Positions 10,676 through 19,226 of a stretch of DNA of 34,334 nt are shown piece by piece. Numbering within the stretch: position 1 is the first letter of the stretch; every line of letters begins with the position of its first letter. The stretch is from an uncultured Bacteroidota bacterium (GTDB lineage Bacteria > Bacteroidota > Bacteroidia > UKL13-3). Where the stretch lies: the NCBI GenBank assembly GCA_903927505.1, contig CAIYNF010000168.1, forward strand, positions 1-34,334, read 5' to 3'. A program made the position numbers and the translations under genes. The notes beneath the pieces are model-generated. The model was not told the DNA's origin. It was given only the letters and a program-made list of their open reading frames with translations, and did no database searches.

Positions 10676-11236
10676 ATGAAAAAATCAATCGTATATTTTT
10701 TATTAATAAGTACTTTTATACAAATAACTGCCTGTAAAAAACAGGTTTCAAGTACCAATGAATCTCAAAACGAGAATGAGCTAATAAGCACTGTGAGGCT
10801 TAATTTTATTGATACTGCCACCAACGATACACTTCAATTTACTTGGCAACAAATGGGCGGTCCAGGTACAGCCATTGCTGTTGATTCTGTTTCACTCAAA
10901 CCAACTATTTCTTACTTGGGATATATTGAAATTTTAGACGAAACCAAATCACCCGTTTTTGTGGTAAGCGATGAAATTAAAGTGGAAGCAAATGCACATT
11001 TGTTTAAATATATTTCCAGCACCACGCGCTTGCAAGTGAGCAATACCGATAGTGATTTCCATGTTCCACCCATTGAATTGGGTTTGCATTTTTTGGCGCA
11101 AACCAATAGTGATGGCAACATAAATGGCACTTTAAAAGTTTTATTACGCCATTATACGCCAGAATCACCTAAGGCATTGAGTTTAGAGAATGGCACAAGC
11201 GATATGGATGTCATTTTTCCCTTAAAAGTGGAATAA
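10676..11236 (+). CDS. Small lipoprotein, likely co-transcribed with the TonB receptor
   Basis: ATG at 10676, 1 nt after the receptor stop; lipoprotein signal 'LLISTFIQITACKKQ'. Confidence 0.7.
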   Translation: MKKSIVYFLLISTFIQITACKKQVSSTNESQNENELISTVRLNFIDTATNDTLQFTWQQMGGPGTAIAVDSVSLKPTISYLGYIEILDETKSPVFVVSDEIKVEANAHLFKYISSTTRLQVSNTDSDFHVPPIELGLHFLAQTNSDGNINGTLKVLLRHYTPESPKALSLENGTSDMDVIFPLKVE

Positions 11237-11285
11237 TTTTGGATGAAATAATAATTTATCTAATTTTACCGCTTCTACCCTAAGT

Positions 11286-12455
11286 ATGTTTACCCATTCA
11301 GAAATTAATTTACCCCTATTACGCCAGCGTGCATTCAATTTGCGCTGGGCTGCTTTGCCAGATGGTGTAATACCTTTGACCGCTGCAGATCCTGACTTTC
11401 CATGTGCGCCACAAATTTCTGAGGCAATTATTAAATACAGCAAAGACCGTTATTTTAGTTATGCGCCAGCTGAGGGTTATGCTTTTTTTAAAGAAGCAGT
11501 AGCAAAATTTTTTATTGAAAAGCGAAATGTACTTACTCAGCCTTCATTGGTGTTTCCAACTGATAGTGCTGCGCATGGAATCCATGCGGTTTGCAAAGCG
11601 TATTTGCAAAAAGGAGATGAGGCCATTGTTTTTAATCCAGTTGATTTTTTATTTAAATATTCAGTAGAAGCAGTAGGAGGGAATGCCATTTCTTTTCCTG
11701 TTCCACTTCATCCAAATGAAGGAATAGATTTTAATTTACTGGAGAATTTAATCACAGATCGAACCAAATTAATTTGTTTGTGCAATCCCTTAAACCCTAC
11801 TGGAAAGCTATTTTCAGCTGCTGAGTTAATGGTTTTAGGGAATTTAGCCATCAAACATAATTTGCTTATTTTATCGGATGAAATTTGGAGTGATATTGTT
11901 TTTGAACCCAATCAGTTTGTAAGCATAGCTTCCCTAAATTCCAACATTCAAGCGCATACTATAACTGTTACTGGTTATAGTAAATCTTATGGTTTAGCAG
12001 GATTGCGTGTGGGTGCGGTAATTGCACCTAACGAATCACATTTTCAACAAATACTACAAGCTGCAGAACAGCCATCAACTATTCATGGTTGCAATGTATT
12101 GGGTCAAGTTGCAGTTGCTACAGCTTTAAATGATTGTGAGGATTGGTTATTTGAATTTATAAAGCATCTCACACAAATGCGTTCTCTTTTGGTTGATGGG
12201 CTTAACACATTTCCTGGGTTTCATTGTGAGTTGCCACAAGCTTGTTATTTGGCATTTCCATCTATTAGTGCCAGCGGGAAAAACGCTTCTGAGTGGCATC
12301 AGCTTTTTTTAGAAAAAGCTAAAGTGGCCGTTGTGCCCGGTTTGCCGCAATGGTTTGGCGATAGAGCATCTGGTCACCTTCGATTAAGTTTTGCCACATC
12401 AAAAGAAACCATTGAGGAGGCTTTGTTTAGAATGCAAAAAGTTGTGCTCATATGA
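11286..12455 (+). CDS. PLP-dependent aminotransferase class I/II, MalY/PatB-type (cystathionine beta-lyase-like)
   Basis: 'LRWAALPDGVIPLTAADPDFPCAPQISEAI', 'CNPLNPTGKLFSAAEL', 'LSDEIWSDIVF', 'TGYSKSYGLAGLRVG' (PLP lysine). Confidence 0.88.
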   Translation: MFTHSEINLPLLRQRAFNLRWAALPDGVIPLTAADPDFPCAPQISEAIIKYSKDRYFSYAPAEGYAFFKEAVAKFFIEKRNVLTQPSLVFPTDSAAHGIHAVCKAYLQKGDEAIVFNPVDFLFKYSVEAVGGNAISFPVPLHPNEGIDFNLLENLITDRTKLICLCNPLNPTGKLFSAAELMVLGNLAIKHNLLILSDEIWSDIVFEPNQFVSIASLNSNIQAHTITVTGYSKSYGLAGLRVGAVIAPNESHFQQILQAAEQPSTIHGCNVLGQVAVATALNDCEDWLFEFIKHLTQMRSLLVDGLNTFPGFHCELPQACYLAFPSISASGKNASEWHQLFLEKAKVAVVPGLPQWFGDRASGHLRLSFATSKETIEEALFRMQKVVLI

Positions 12456-14383
12456 AAGTAGTAATTATTGGAGGAGGCTTAGCAGGATTTTCATTGGGTG
12501 TATTGTTACAATCTAGGGGCATACCCTTTGTAGTTTGTGAACGTGATCCAATTGGGTTCACAAGAGGCCTGGCATTTTTGGTACATGAAGATGCAATAGC
12601 CTTGGTGGAAGAGTTTTTGCCAAAATTTCCAAAACCTAAATTCCCTGGAAATATTGTAAATGATTTGGTATTACAATACAGCAGTGGGAAAGAAATTGCG
12701 CACAAGAAATTGGGTTCATGGCATGGAATGAAACGCAGCGATTTGGTTGATTTTATAAAAAATTATATTGATAGTAATTTCATTAAATACGAGCGTGTTT
12801 TTTCTCATTTTTTATATGAAGGTGAAAAAGTAATTGCGGCAGTTTTTAAAAATGGAGACATAGAATATGGTGATGTTTTTGTAGGTGCAGATGGCGCAAA
12901 ATCAGCTGTTAGGCACGCGTTATTTGGAGAAACACATTATACACCTGTTGAAGTAAAAGAGATTGTGGGTGTTTTTAAGAGTAAAGAATCGTCCGCAAAT
13001 ACGCCTCATTTATTTAGAAAGTATATTTGTAAAAATAGGTCAATGGCTTTTGGTATTATTCCAATAGCTTCTCATGAATGGGTCTGGTTTATGCAATATC
13101 ATACTGTATTGCAAGGCAATTATTCAGATTCACCAGAAGATATTAAAGCCTTTGTTTTGGAATCGCTGAAAGATTTTCCTGAGGAATTGAATACCCTAAT
13201 TTCACAGCACGATTTTACCAAGTCGTTTGTATGGCATGGAACAGATTTTGACATGTTGCCAAGTTTTCATAAAAACAATGTAGTGCTCATTGGCGACGCT
13301 GCCCATCTTGCTTTACCATTTACCAGCGCAGGCACCACAAATGCTTTTTTAGATGCTATTTCAATTGCAAAATATTTGGTTCCAGATGCTAATTTAGAGG
13401 AAGTTTTTTTAGCCTATTACCAATTGCGTGCACCCATTGTAAACAAGCATTTAGAATTTGGAAGAAATAGCAAAGTAAATTTCTTATCGCGCAAAATGGA
13501 TGATGAAAATTTGCATATTCCATTAATAAAAGATACAGGTTCTACAAGAGTGACAGCCGCATTATCTCAGAAAATAAAACTTATTTATTTTACCGATCCA
13601 ATTTGTTCTACCTGTTGGATTATTCAACCACAATTTAGAAAATTGATGTTGGAATATGGTGCTAATTTAGACTTTGAATACCGCATGGGTGGCCTCCTCC
13701 CTTCATGGGAAGAATACAATAAAGGTAAAATAAAGAATGCAAAAGATGCTGCAGCCTATTGGTCAGAATTGTCCTTAGAAAAGCGCATGCCCATTTTTTC
13801 TGATGTATGGGAAGTGAATCCAATTAACTCTTCCTTTCCACCTTCTTTGGCCATGAAGGCAGCGCAATTGCAAGACAAGAATAAGGCAGCATTGTTCTTA
13901 AGAAGAATTAGTGAAATGGTGTTTTTTGAACGCGTAAATATTTCTGAACAAGCGCGCTTTTTGGAAGCTGCCGAACAATGTGATTTAAATGTGCCTTTGC
14001 TACTTGAACAAATGAATAAGGAAGCGCAAACTGCATTTGAATTAGATTTACAATTTGCCAAAGAGAAAGACATCCAAGTGCTGCCTACCTTTATTTTTTA
14101 TATAGATGACGAAACCAAAATTCGTTTGAAATCGTATCAAAATTATGAAGACCTAGAAAGGGCATTAACCACCCTTGTGCCAGGTGTGGTTAAAAATATT
14201 TACGCCAAAGAGCCGCGTGCCTTGTTTGCAACTTTCCCTAGCTTAACAACCTATGAAGTGGTTTACTTGACAGATTGGCCTGAAGAAAAAGTATTAGCTG
14301 CCTTAAATGAATTGCGTTCTTATAATATCATTAAAGTGCAAGTTCATAAAGGGCAAATGCTTTGGACAAGAAATACGATTTAA
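12452..14383 (+). CDS. FAD-dependent monooxygenase (N-term) fused to DsbA/FrnE/YjbH-like thioredoxin-fold domain with CSTC motif, plus C-terminal winged-helix-like tail
   Basis: N-term 'VVIIGGGLAGFSLGVLLQSRG' and 'VVLIGDAAHLALPFTSAGTTNAFLDA'; from about aa 370 'IKLIYFTDPICSTCWIIQPQFRKLMLEYGANLDFEYRMGGLLPSW' and 'SFPPSLAMKAAQLQDKNKAALFLRRI...VLPTFIFY'. ATG overlaps the upstream stop (ATGA). Confidence 0.85.
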   Translation: MKVVIIGGGLAGFSLGVLLQSRGIPFVVCERDPIGFTRGLAFLVHEDAIALVEEFLPKFPKPKFPGNIVNDLVLQYSSGKEIAHKKLGSWHGMKRSDLVDFIKNYIDSNFIKYERVFSHFLYEGEKVIAAVFKNGDIEYGDVFVGADGAKSAVRHALFGETHYTPVEVKEIVGVFKSKESSANTPHLFRKYICKNRSMAFGIIPIASHEWVWFMQYHTVLQGNYSDSPEDIKAFVLESLKDFPEELNTLISQHDFTKSFVWHGTDFDMLPSFHKNNVVLIGDAAHLALPFTSAGTTNAFLDAISIAKYLVPDANLEEVFLAYYQLRAPIVNKHLEFGRNSKVNFLSRKMDDENLHIPLIKDTGSTRVTAALSQKIKLIYFTDPICSTCWIIQPQFRKLMLEYGANLDFEYRMGGLLPSWEEYNKGKIKNAKDAAAYWSELSLEKRMPIFSDVWEVNPINSSFPPSLAMKAAQLQDKNKAALFLRRISEMVFFERVNISEQARFLEAAEQCDLNVPLLLEQMNKEAQTAFELDLQFAKEKDIQVLPTFIFYIDDETKIRLKSYQNYEDLERALTTLVPGVVKNIYAKEPRALFATFPSLTTYEVVYLTDWPEEKVLAALNELRSYNIIKVQVHKGQMLWTRNTI

Positions 14384-15033
14384 TGTATTTTGTGCGCTAA
14401 AATTAAATTATTACTTCCGCAAACGCGCGCTATTACTTTAACTTCCAAGCCTTGTGATTTAAATCCTGCTTCAATTAATAAATGCTCGTTATTAGGCATA
14501 GTTTTACGCATGGTATTATAAATAATCTGGCCGTTTGCATTTAATCCTTCTCCTAATTTTTTAAGAAAATCTGTTTGCGTAAATGCTGCAGGTACTTTGT
14601 CTTTAATAAATAAATCAACAATTATTAAATCAAATTTGCGCTGTCTTTTTTCCATATAAAGCAAGGCATCTGCTTCTATAATGCTTGTATTTTCAAAAGT
14701 ATCTAAATGAAATGTTGTTCGTGCAATTTCAATAATCAGTGGGTCTATTTCCACCAATTCAATAAATGCATTTGATTTAAATTTTTCTCTAATAGTAGCA
14801 ACTATAGAACCAGCGCCCATGCCTAATACCAAAACATTCTTTTGGTTCGAACCGAAGCCAATTTCTTTTAGACCTCTATGAAGAATTTCCTGCAATGTAC
14901 CATAAGAATAATTGCTGCTTTCTGTATCTAAAACCAATTTTCCATTTTGAAGATTTACTTCTAACATTCCATGTATTTTACTTGGAATTCTTTTTATAGA
15001 AATTGGAAACAAATAACTGAGCAATTTTTTCAT
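14380..15033 (-). CDS. Spermidine synthase-like SAM-dependent methyltransferase-fold protein
   Basis: 'NVLVLGMGAGSIVATIREKF', 'IELVEIDPLIIEIARTTFHLD', 'KFDLIIVDLFIKDKVPAAFTQTDFLKKL'. Confidence 0.75.
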   Translation of the reverse strand: MKKLLSYLFPISIKRIPSKIHGMLEVNLQNGKLVLDTESSNYSYGTLQEILHRGLKEIGFGSNQKNVLVLGMGAGSIVATIREKFKSNAFIELVEIDPLIIEIARTTFHLDTFENTSIIEADALLYMEKRQRKFDLIIVDLFIKDKVPAAFTQTDFLKKLGEGLNANGQIIYNTMRKTMPNNEHLLIEAGFKSQGLEVKVIARVCGSNNLILAHKIH

Positions 15034-15405
15034 TTACTTCTTTGCAGCAATTCTTTGTAATAATTCTGGAAAACGAACCACAGCAATAATCCAAATAAAG
15101 GCAAGAATTATGGCTGGTGCTGCTATTGATAATTGGTGTGTGAAATGCGCAGAAATAGCGCCTCCCATGTATGCGCTTAGAAGCAAAGTGCCTAATAAAC
15201 CAGTACGTGGAATTACAAATAATAGTACCGAAGCGATTTCTATAATTGCTAAAATTTTCAAATCTTCAAGGCTAGCTCCAAAGCTTTTTGCCATAGCTAC
15301 AGCTTCTTCATTGGCAGACAATTTCCCCATTGCACTTCCTAAAAATACCAGTGCTACTAAGCCAGTTAATACCCAGTTGAAAATGTTTTTTGTTTTTGAA
15401 TTCAT
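15034..15405 (-). CDS. DoxX-like small membrane protein
   Basis: Four hydrophobic segments; 'VLTGLVALVFLGSAMGKLSANEEAVAMAKSFG'. Start set at MNSKTKN. Confidence 0.75.
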   Translation of the reverse strand: MNSKTKNIFNWVLTGLVALVFLGSAMGKLSANEEAVAMAKSFGASLEDLKILAIIEIASVLLFVIPRTGLLGTLLLSAYMGGAISAHFTHQLSIAAPAIILAFIWIIAVVRFPELLQRIAAKK

Positions 15406-15496
15406 AAAATTTGTTTTAAGTGTGTGTTTAAAAAAGGAAAAATAATACATGCCCGGCATTTGTCAAAATGTAAAACATGTAGGTTCAAGAATTTAA

Positions 15497-16546
15497 TTAG
15501 GCTTTAATTGCCCACCTAAATTTAGTAGATCTTGCCCTAGGGTTACTGGCAATTTCTTCCACACTGGGCCTAATTGGTTCGAGCGCAATTTCACTGTATA
15601 CCCCAGCTCTATACAAAGCTTGAAATGCCTTCTTTACCCTGCGGTCTTCGCCAGAATGAAAAGTTAAAATGGCTACACGTGCGCCTGGTTTTAAGGCATA
15701 GGGGAGTTTTTCTAAAAATTTATCTAATACGCCAAACTCATTGTTTACCTCAATACGCAAAGCTTGAAAACAACGCTGACAAGTTTTCTTTACCATTTCT
15801 TGTCTGCTGCTTTTTGGGATAAAATCTAATGTCTCTTTTATAATTTCCTTCAATTGTCCTGTGGTAGAAATATCCATACCTCTTTGAACTCTTGTTACAA
15901 TTGCATCTGCAATTTTCCCGGCATAGGCCTCATCAGAATTTTCAATAAAAAGGCGCTCTAAATCATTGCGAGAAATTTTCTTTAATAAGGCAGCAGCAGA
16001 TTTTCCACTGTTAGGGTTTAAGCGCAAATCCAATGGGCCATCCAGTTTTAAAGAAAAACCTCGGTCTGGATTATCAATTTGCATGGATGATACACCTAAA
16101 TCTGCCAAAACAAAATCAAATAGGCCTACCTCATCTTCCAAAATATCTATGCCAGAAAAATTCATTTTTTTAACCAATAAATCGGCATCTCCATAACCCA
16201 AATTATTTAAACGTTCTTTGGTCTTTGGCAATTCAAAAGGATCTACATCCAAGGCAACCAATTTTCCTTTGTGTTTTAATTTTTTGAGCAATTCTAAACT
16301 ATGTCCGCCATAGCCCAAGGTGGCGTCTAATCCGGTTTGGCCAGGTTTTACTTTTAAAAAATCTAGAATTTCATCTACGCAAATAGAACGGTGCATACCT
16401 GCAGGTGTCTTCCCTTTTTGCATAACTTTTTCTACATCTTCACTGTATTTTTCTGGATCTAATTCTTTGTATTTCTCTTTAAAAGCCTTTGGATGCGTTC
16501 CCGCATAACGCACACGTCTTGTTGGTTTTGGTTCTTGTTGCTCCAT
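15497..16546 (-). CDS. rsmH: 16S rRNA (cytosine-N4)-methyltransferase RsmH/MraW family, divergent form with N-terminal extension
   Basis: 'LDATLGYGGHSLELLKKL', 'FDFVLADLGVSSMQIDNPDRGFSLKLDGPLDLRLN', 'TCQRCFQALRIEVNNEF', 'ILTFHSGEDRRVKKAF'. Confidence 0.85.
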   Translation of the reverse strand: MEQQEPKPTRRVRYAGTHPKAFKEKYKELDPEKYSEDVEKVMQKGKTPAGMHRSICVDEILDFLKVKPGQTGLDATLGYGGHSLELLKKLKHKGKLVALDVDPFELPKTKERLNNLGYGDADLLVKKMNFSGIDILEDEVGLFDFVLADLGVSSMQIDNPDRGFSLKLDGPLDLRLNPNSGKSAAALLKKISRNDLERLFIENSDEAYAGKIADAIVTRVQRGMDISTTGQLKEIIKETLDFIPKSSRQEMVKKTCQRCFQALRIEVNNEFGVLDKFLEKLPYALKPGARVAILTFHSGEDRRVKKAFQALYRAGVYSEIALEPIRPSVEEIASNPRARSTKFRWAIKA

Positions 16547-16574
16547 TTTTAATTTTTCAACTAATGAATCGAAA

Positions 16575-17567
16575 TTAATTCAAATGCTGGTAACACCTGC
16601 CACTTGGATTGGTAGTCATTCTTTTGCACCTGTTTCCAGCTTTAGTTATTCCTATACATTGCGTGGCTATATTTTTCTTTGGTCCATTGCCACCATGCGT
16701 TTGGTGATGCATTGCAGTCCAATTCCAGCAAGGAATACAAACATTTGCTTCTAATTCATTTTCGTCTTTGTCTGGCAGCAATGGAAAGAAATTGAGTCCT
16801 GTAACTTCTTCCACTTTATCAATGCTTACGGCAAAGTCTTGCAAGTTTTGGTTCGAACCTTCATTGGGTAAAATAAAACCAATTGCTTTTACATTGGGTA
16901 GTCTGTAATCTAAAATAACTTTATAAAAATATTTTGGTACTGCCACCCTGTGTATCCCTATACGTGGCAAATCTGAAGTTAAAATGGGTCCTGTTACTAT
17001 GTATATATCTTCATTTTCAACAGCCCATGTTCGAACCAACTCTTCTAAATGTTTCCAAATGCCGCGGTTAAAACTTGCCAATTGCGGACTCATATTGCTA
17101 TAGTAAAAAGATTCTGCTACCGCTGTTGCCGACCATTCCATATCTGCTGCAGGAGCCAAATGTCCACGGTCGTAGCCAGAATGCGTATAATCTTCTGTGG
17201 TAGAGGTTCCCGTTTTTACTTTTGGATCGGGATAAAATCTATTGCTGCGTTCAAAAACTTTATGTGTTTCAGTGGCATCCATTTCATAGGCTACCCAAGA
17301 TGCTTGTTCGTATGCCTCGTTATAGAGCAAAGAGTACCCAACATGCGTAACAATATTTTCTTTGTGCGGGGTAAATGGTATTTCTAAATAGGGGATAGCA
17401 ATTGTATTTCCCAGTTGTTCTATGCTGTTAATCTTTTCGCCAGGCTTGTTTTGAAGCGTTTTAAGGGAGGTTTTATTGCTTGCTCCAACAAACTCCCATG
17501 CGCATAATGAAACAACGCTCAGCCCTATTAAAAGAAATTTTATTTTTCGCATGGGAATTGTTTGCAA
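16575..17567 (-). CDS. DNA/RNA non-specific (NUC) endonuclease, exported, with C-terminal Cys/His tail
   Basis: 'YTHSGYDRGHLAPAADMEWS' (DRGH active site), 'YYSNMSPQLASFNRGIWKHLEELVR'; N-terminal hydrophobic signal; C-term 'QCIGITKAGNRCKRMTTNPSGRCYQHLN'. Confidence 0.9.
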   Translation of the reverse strand: MQTIPMRKIKFLLIGLSVVSLCAWEFVGASNKTSLKTLQNKPGEKINSIEQLGNTIAIPYLEIPFTPHKENIVTHVGYSLLYNEAYEQASWVAYEMDATETHKVFERSNRFYPDPKVKTGTSTTEDYTHSGYDRGHLAPAADMEWSATAVAESFYYSNMSPQLASFNRGIWKHLEELVRTWAVENEDIYIVTGPILTSDLPRIGIHRVAVPKYFYKVILDYRLPNVKAIGFILPNEGSNQNLQDFAVSIDKVEEVTGLNFFPLLPDKDENELEANVCIPCWNWTAMHHQTHGGNGPKKNIATQCIGITKAGNRCKRMTTNPSGRCYQHLN

Positions 17568-17582
17568 ATTAATTTAGCCAGC

Positions 17583-18281
17583 TTATCGCTTGCTGGTAGT
17601 TACCTGCTCAATTCTCTTTTGGTAATTGCTTCCTTGAAAAATTCTATTTACATAAATTCCTGGTGTATGAATATGGTCGGGTTCCAAAGTTCCAACTGGC
17701 ACCAATTCTTCTACCTCTGCAATGGTAATTTTTCCGGCCATTGCCATTAATGGATTAAAATTTCTAGAGGTAGCTCTAAAAACCAAATTGCCATGCGCAT
17801 CACCTTTCCAGGCTTTTACAATGGCAAAATCAGAATCAAAGGCATGTTCCAATAAATAGGTTTTCCCATTAAATTCTCTTGTTTCTTTTCCAATGGCAAC
17901 CTCGGTTCCAACCCCAGCAGGTGTAAAAACAGCAGGCATTCCGTATCCAGTTGCCATGCAACGTGTGGCCAAAGTTCCTTGAGGAATTAATTCTACCTCT
18001 AGTTCTCCACTTAACAATTGGCGTTCAAATTCTGCATTTTCACCTACATAAGAAGAAACCATTTTCTTCACTTGTTTGGTTTGTAATAAAAGACCTATTC
18101 CAAAATCGTCTACCCCCGCATTGTTAGAAATACAGGTAAGGTCTTTTACACCTTTTTGAACCAATGCTTGGATGCAATTTTCTGGAATACCACACAAGCC
18201 AAAACCGCCCAACATAATTACTGCGCCAGACGCAATGCCTTCAATTGCTTCTGCTGCATTGTTTACTACTTTCTTTAACAT
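17583..18281 (-). CDS. scoA: 3-oxoacid (succinyl-CoA) CoA-transferase subunit A
   Basis: 'GAVIMLGGFGLCGIPENCIQALV', 'NNAGVDDFGIGLLL', 'PAVFTPAGVGTEVAIGKETREFNGKTYLLEHAFDSDFAIVKAWKGDAHGNLVFRATSRNFNP'. Confidence 0.93.
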   Translation of the reverse strand: MLKKVVNNAAEAIEGIASGAVIMLGGFGLCGIPENCIQALVQKGVKDLTCISNNAGVDDFGIGLLLQTKQVKKMVSSYVGENAEFERQLLSGELEVELIPQGTLATRCMATGYGMPAVFTPAGVGTEVAIGKETREFNGKTYLLEHAFDSDFAIVKAWKGDAHGNLVFRATSRNFNPLMAMAGKITIAEVEELVPVGTLEPDHIHTPGIYVNRIFQGSNYQKRIEQVTTSKR

Positions 18282-18292
18282 ATCGTTTTTTA

Positions 18293-18583
18293 TTATTCAA
18301 CTACCGCCGATAAATCACAATCGCATAAAGCTTGGCAAATGGCTTGCATTTTTTCTAATTCTCCTTTTTTAACAGATGCCTTGCCTTTATAATGAACCAA
18401 TAAGGCGCATTGTTCAGCCTGAATTTGATCGTGCTCGCAAATATCCATTAGGCAATCAATCACATGGTCAAATGTATTTACATCATCATTGTACAATACA
18501 ACTTGGTATTGCTCACCAACATGCTCCAATACATCTACCGATTCCTCTGGTTTGCTTACTTCTTTCACCATGCTATTTTGCAT
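18293..18583 (-). CDS. clpS: ATP-dependent Clp protease adaptor ClpS
   Basis: 'YQVVLYNDDVNTFDHVIDCLMDICEHDQIQAEQCALLVHYKGKASVKKGELEKM'. Start at MQNSM inferred. Confidence 0.92.
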   Translation of the reverse strand: MQNSMVKEVSKPEESVDVLEHVGEQYQVVLYNDDVNTFDHVIDCLMDICEHDQIQAEQCALLVHYKGKASVKKGELEKMQAICQALCDCDLSAVVE

Positions 18584-19223
18584 TTTCAATTTCGGGCTTT
18601 TTATTAAATGCAAATTTGCTTTCTGTTCCTGCCCTCAATCTTTGAACATTGCTTCTATGGGTATAAATTACCATTAATGCCAATGCGGCACAAAAATACA
18701 TGAAAATTGGTTCATTGGGGCCATACACCATAATAACAAAAAGTGGGCTTAAAAGAGTTCCTATCATTGAGCCAAGGGAAATATACTTGCTAATCCAAAC
18801 AACCAGAATAAAGGTTAAGGCGCATAACAAAGAAACTGGTCCGCTAATTCCTACCGTCATTCCTAACAAGGTTGCAATTCCTTTTCCTCCTTTAAAGCCA
18901 GCAAAAATTGGAAATACATGTCCTATTACGGCCAAAACACCAAAAAGCATTTGGTAGCTTTTGTAGCTGGCATCTGTATCCAAGATATCAGGCTGCAACA
19001 ATACTAGGCTACTAGCCGCTAAACCTTTTAAGAAGTCTAAAAATAAAACAGTAATTCCTGCTTTTTTTCCCAAAATACGGAGTGTATTGGATGCACCCGC
19101 ATTGCCACTTCCATGCGCGCGCACATCAATATTAAAAAACCATTTGCCGATCCAAACAGCTGAAGGAATAGATCCTAGTAAATACGCAGCCAATGCTGCC
19201 ATAGCTAAAAATGTTTGATTCAT
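18573..19223 (-). CDS. plsY: Glycerol-3-phosphate acyltransferase PlsY
   Basis: 'YLLGSIPSAVWIGKWFFNIDVRAHGSGNAGASNTLRILGKKAG', 'FKGGKGIATLLG' are PlsY signatures. Confidence 0.96.
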   Translation of the reverse strand: MNQTFLAMAALAAYLLGSIPSAVWIGKWFFNIDVRAHGSGNAGASNTLRILGKKAGITVLFLDFLKGLAASSLVLLQPDILDTDASYKSYQMLFGVLAVIGHVFPIFAGFKGGKGIATLLGMTVGISGPVSLLCALTFILVVWISKYISLGSMIGTLLSPLFVIMVYGPNEPIFMYFCAALALMVIYTHRSNVQRLRAGTESKFAFNKKPEIENAK

Positions 19224-19226
19224 ATT

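Noticed and set aside
12452-14383. Fusion ORF as a frameshift/assembly chimera of two genes
   Set aside because: The reading frame is continuous with plausible linker sequence and both domains look intact; kept as genuine but flagged for read-level check.
15110-15445. ORF of 111 aa on + strand antisense to the DoxX gene
   Set aside because: Fully antisense to a well-supported CDS, no domain-like sequence; also applies to 4599..4889, 13756..14073, 17049..17387 and 22527..22862.
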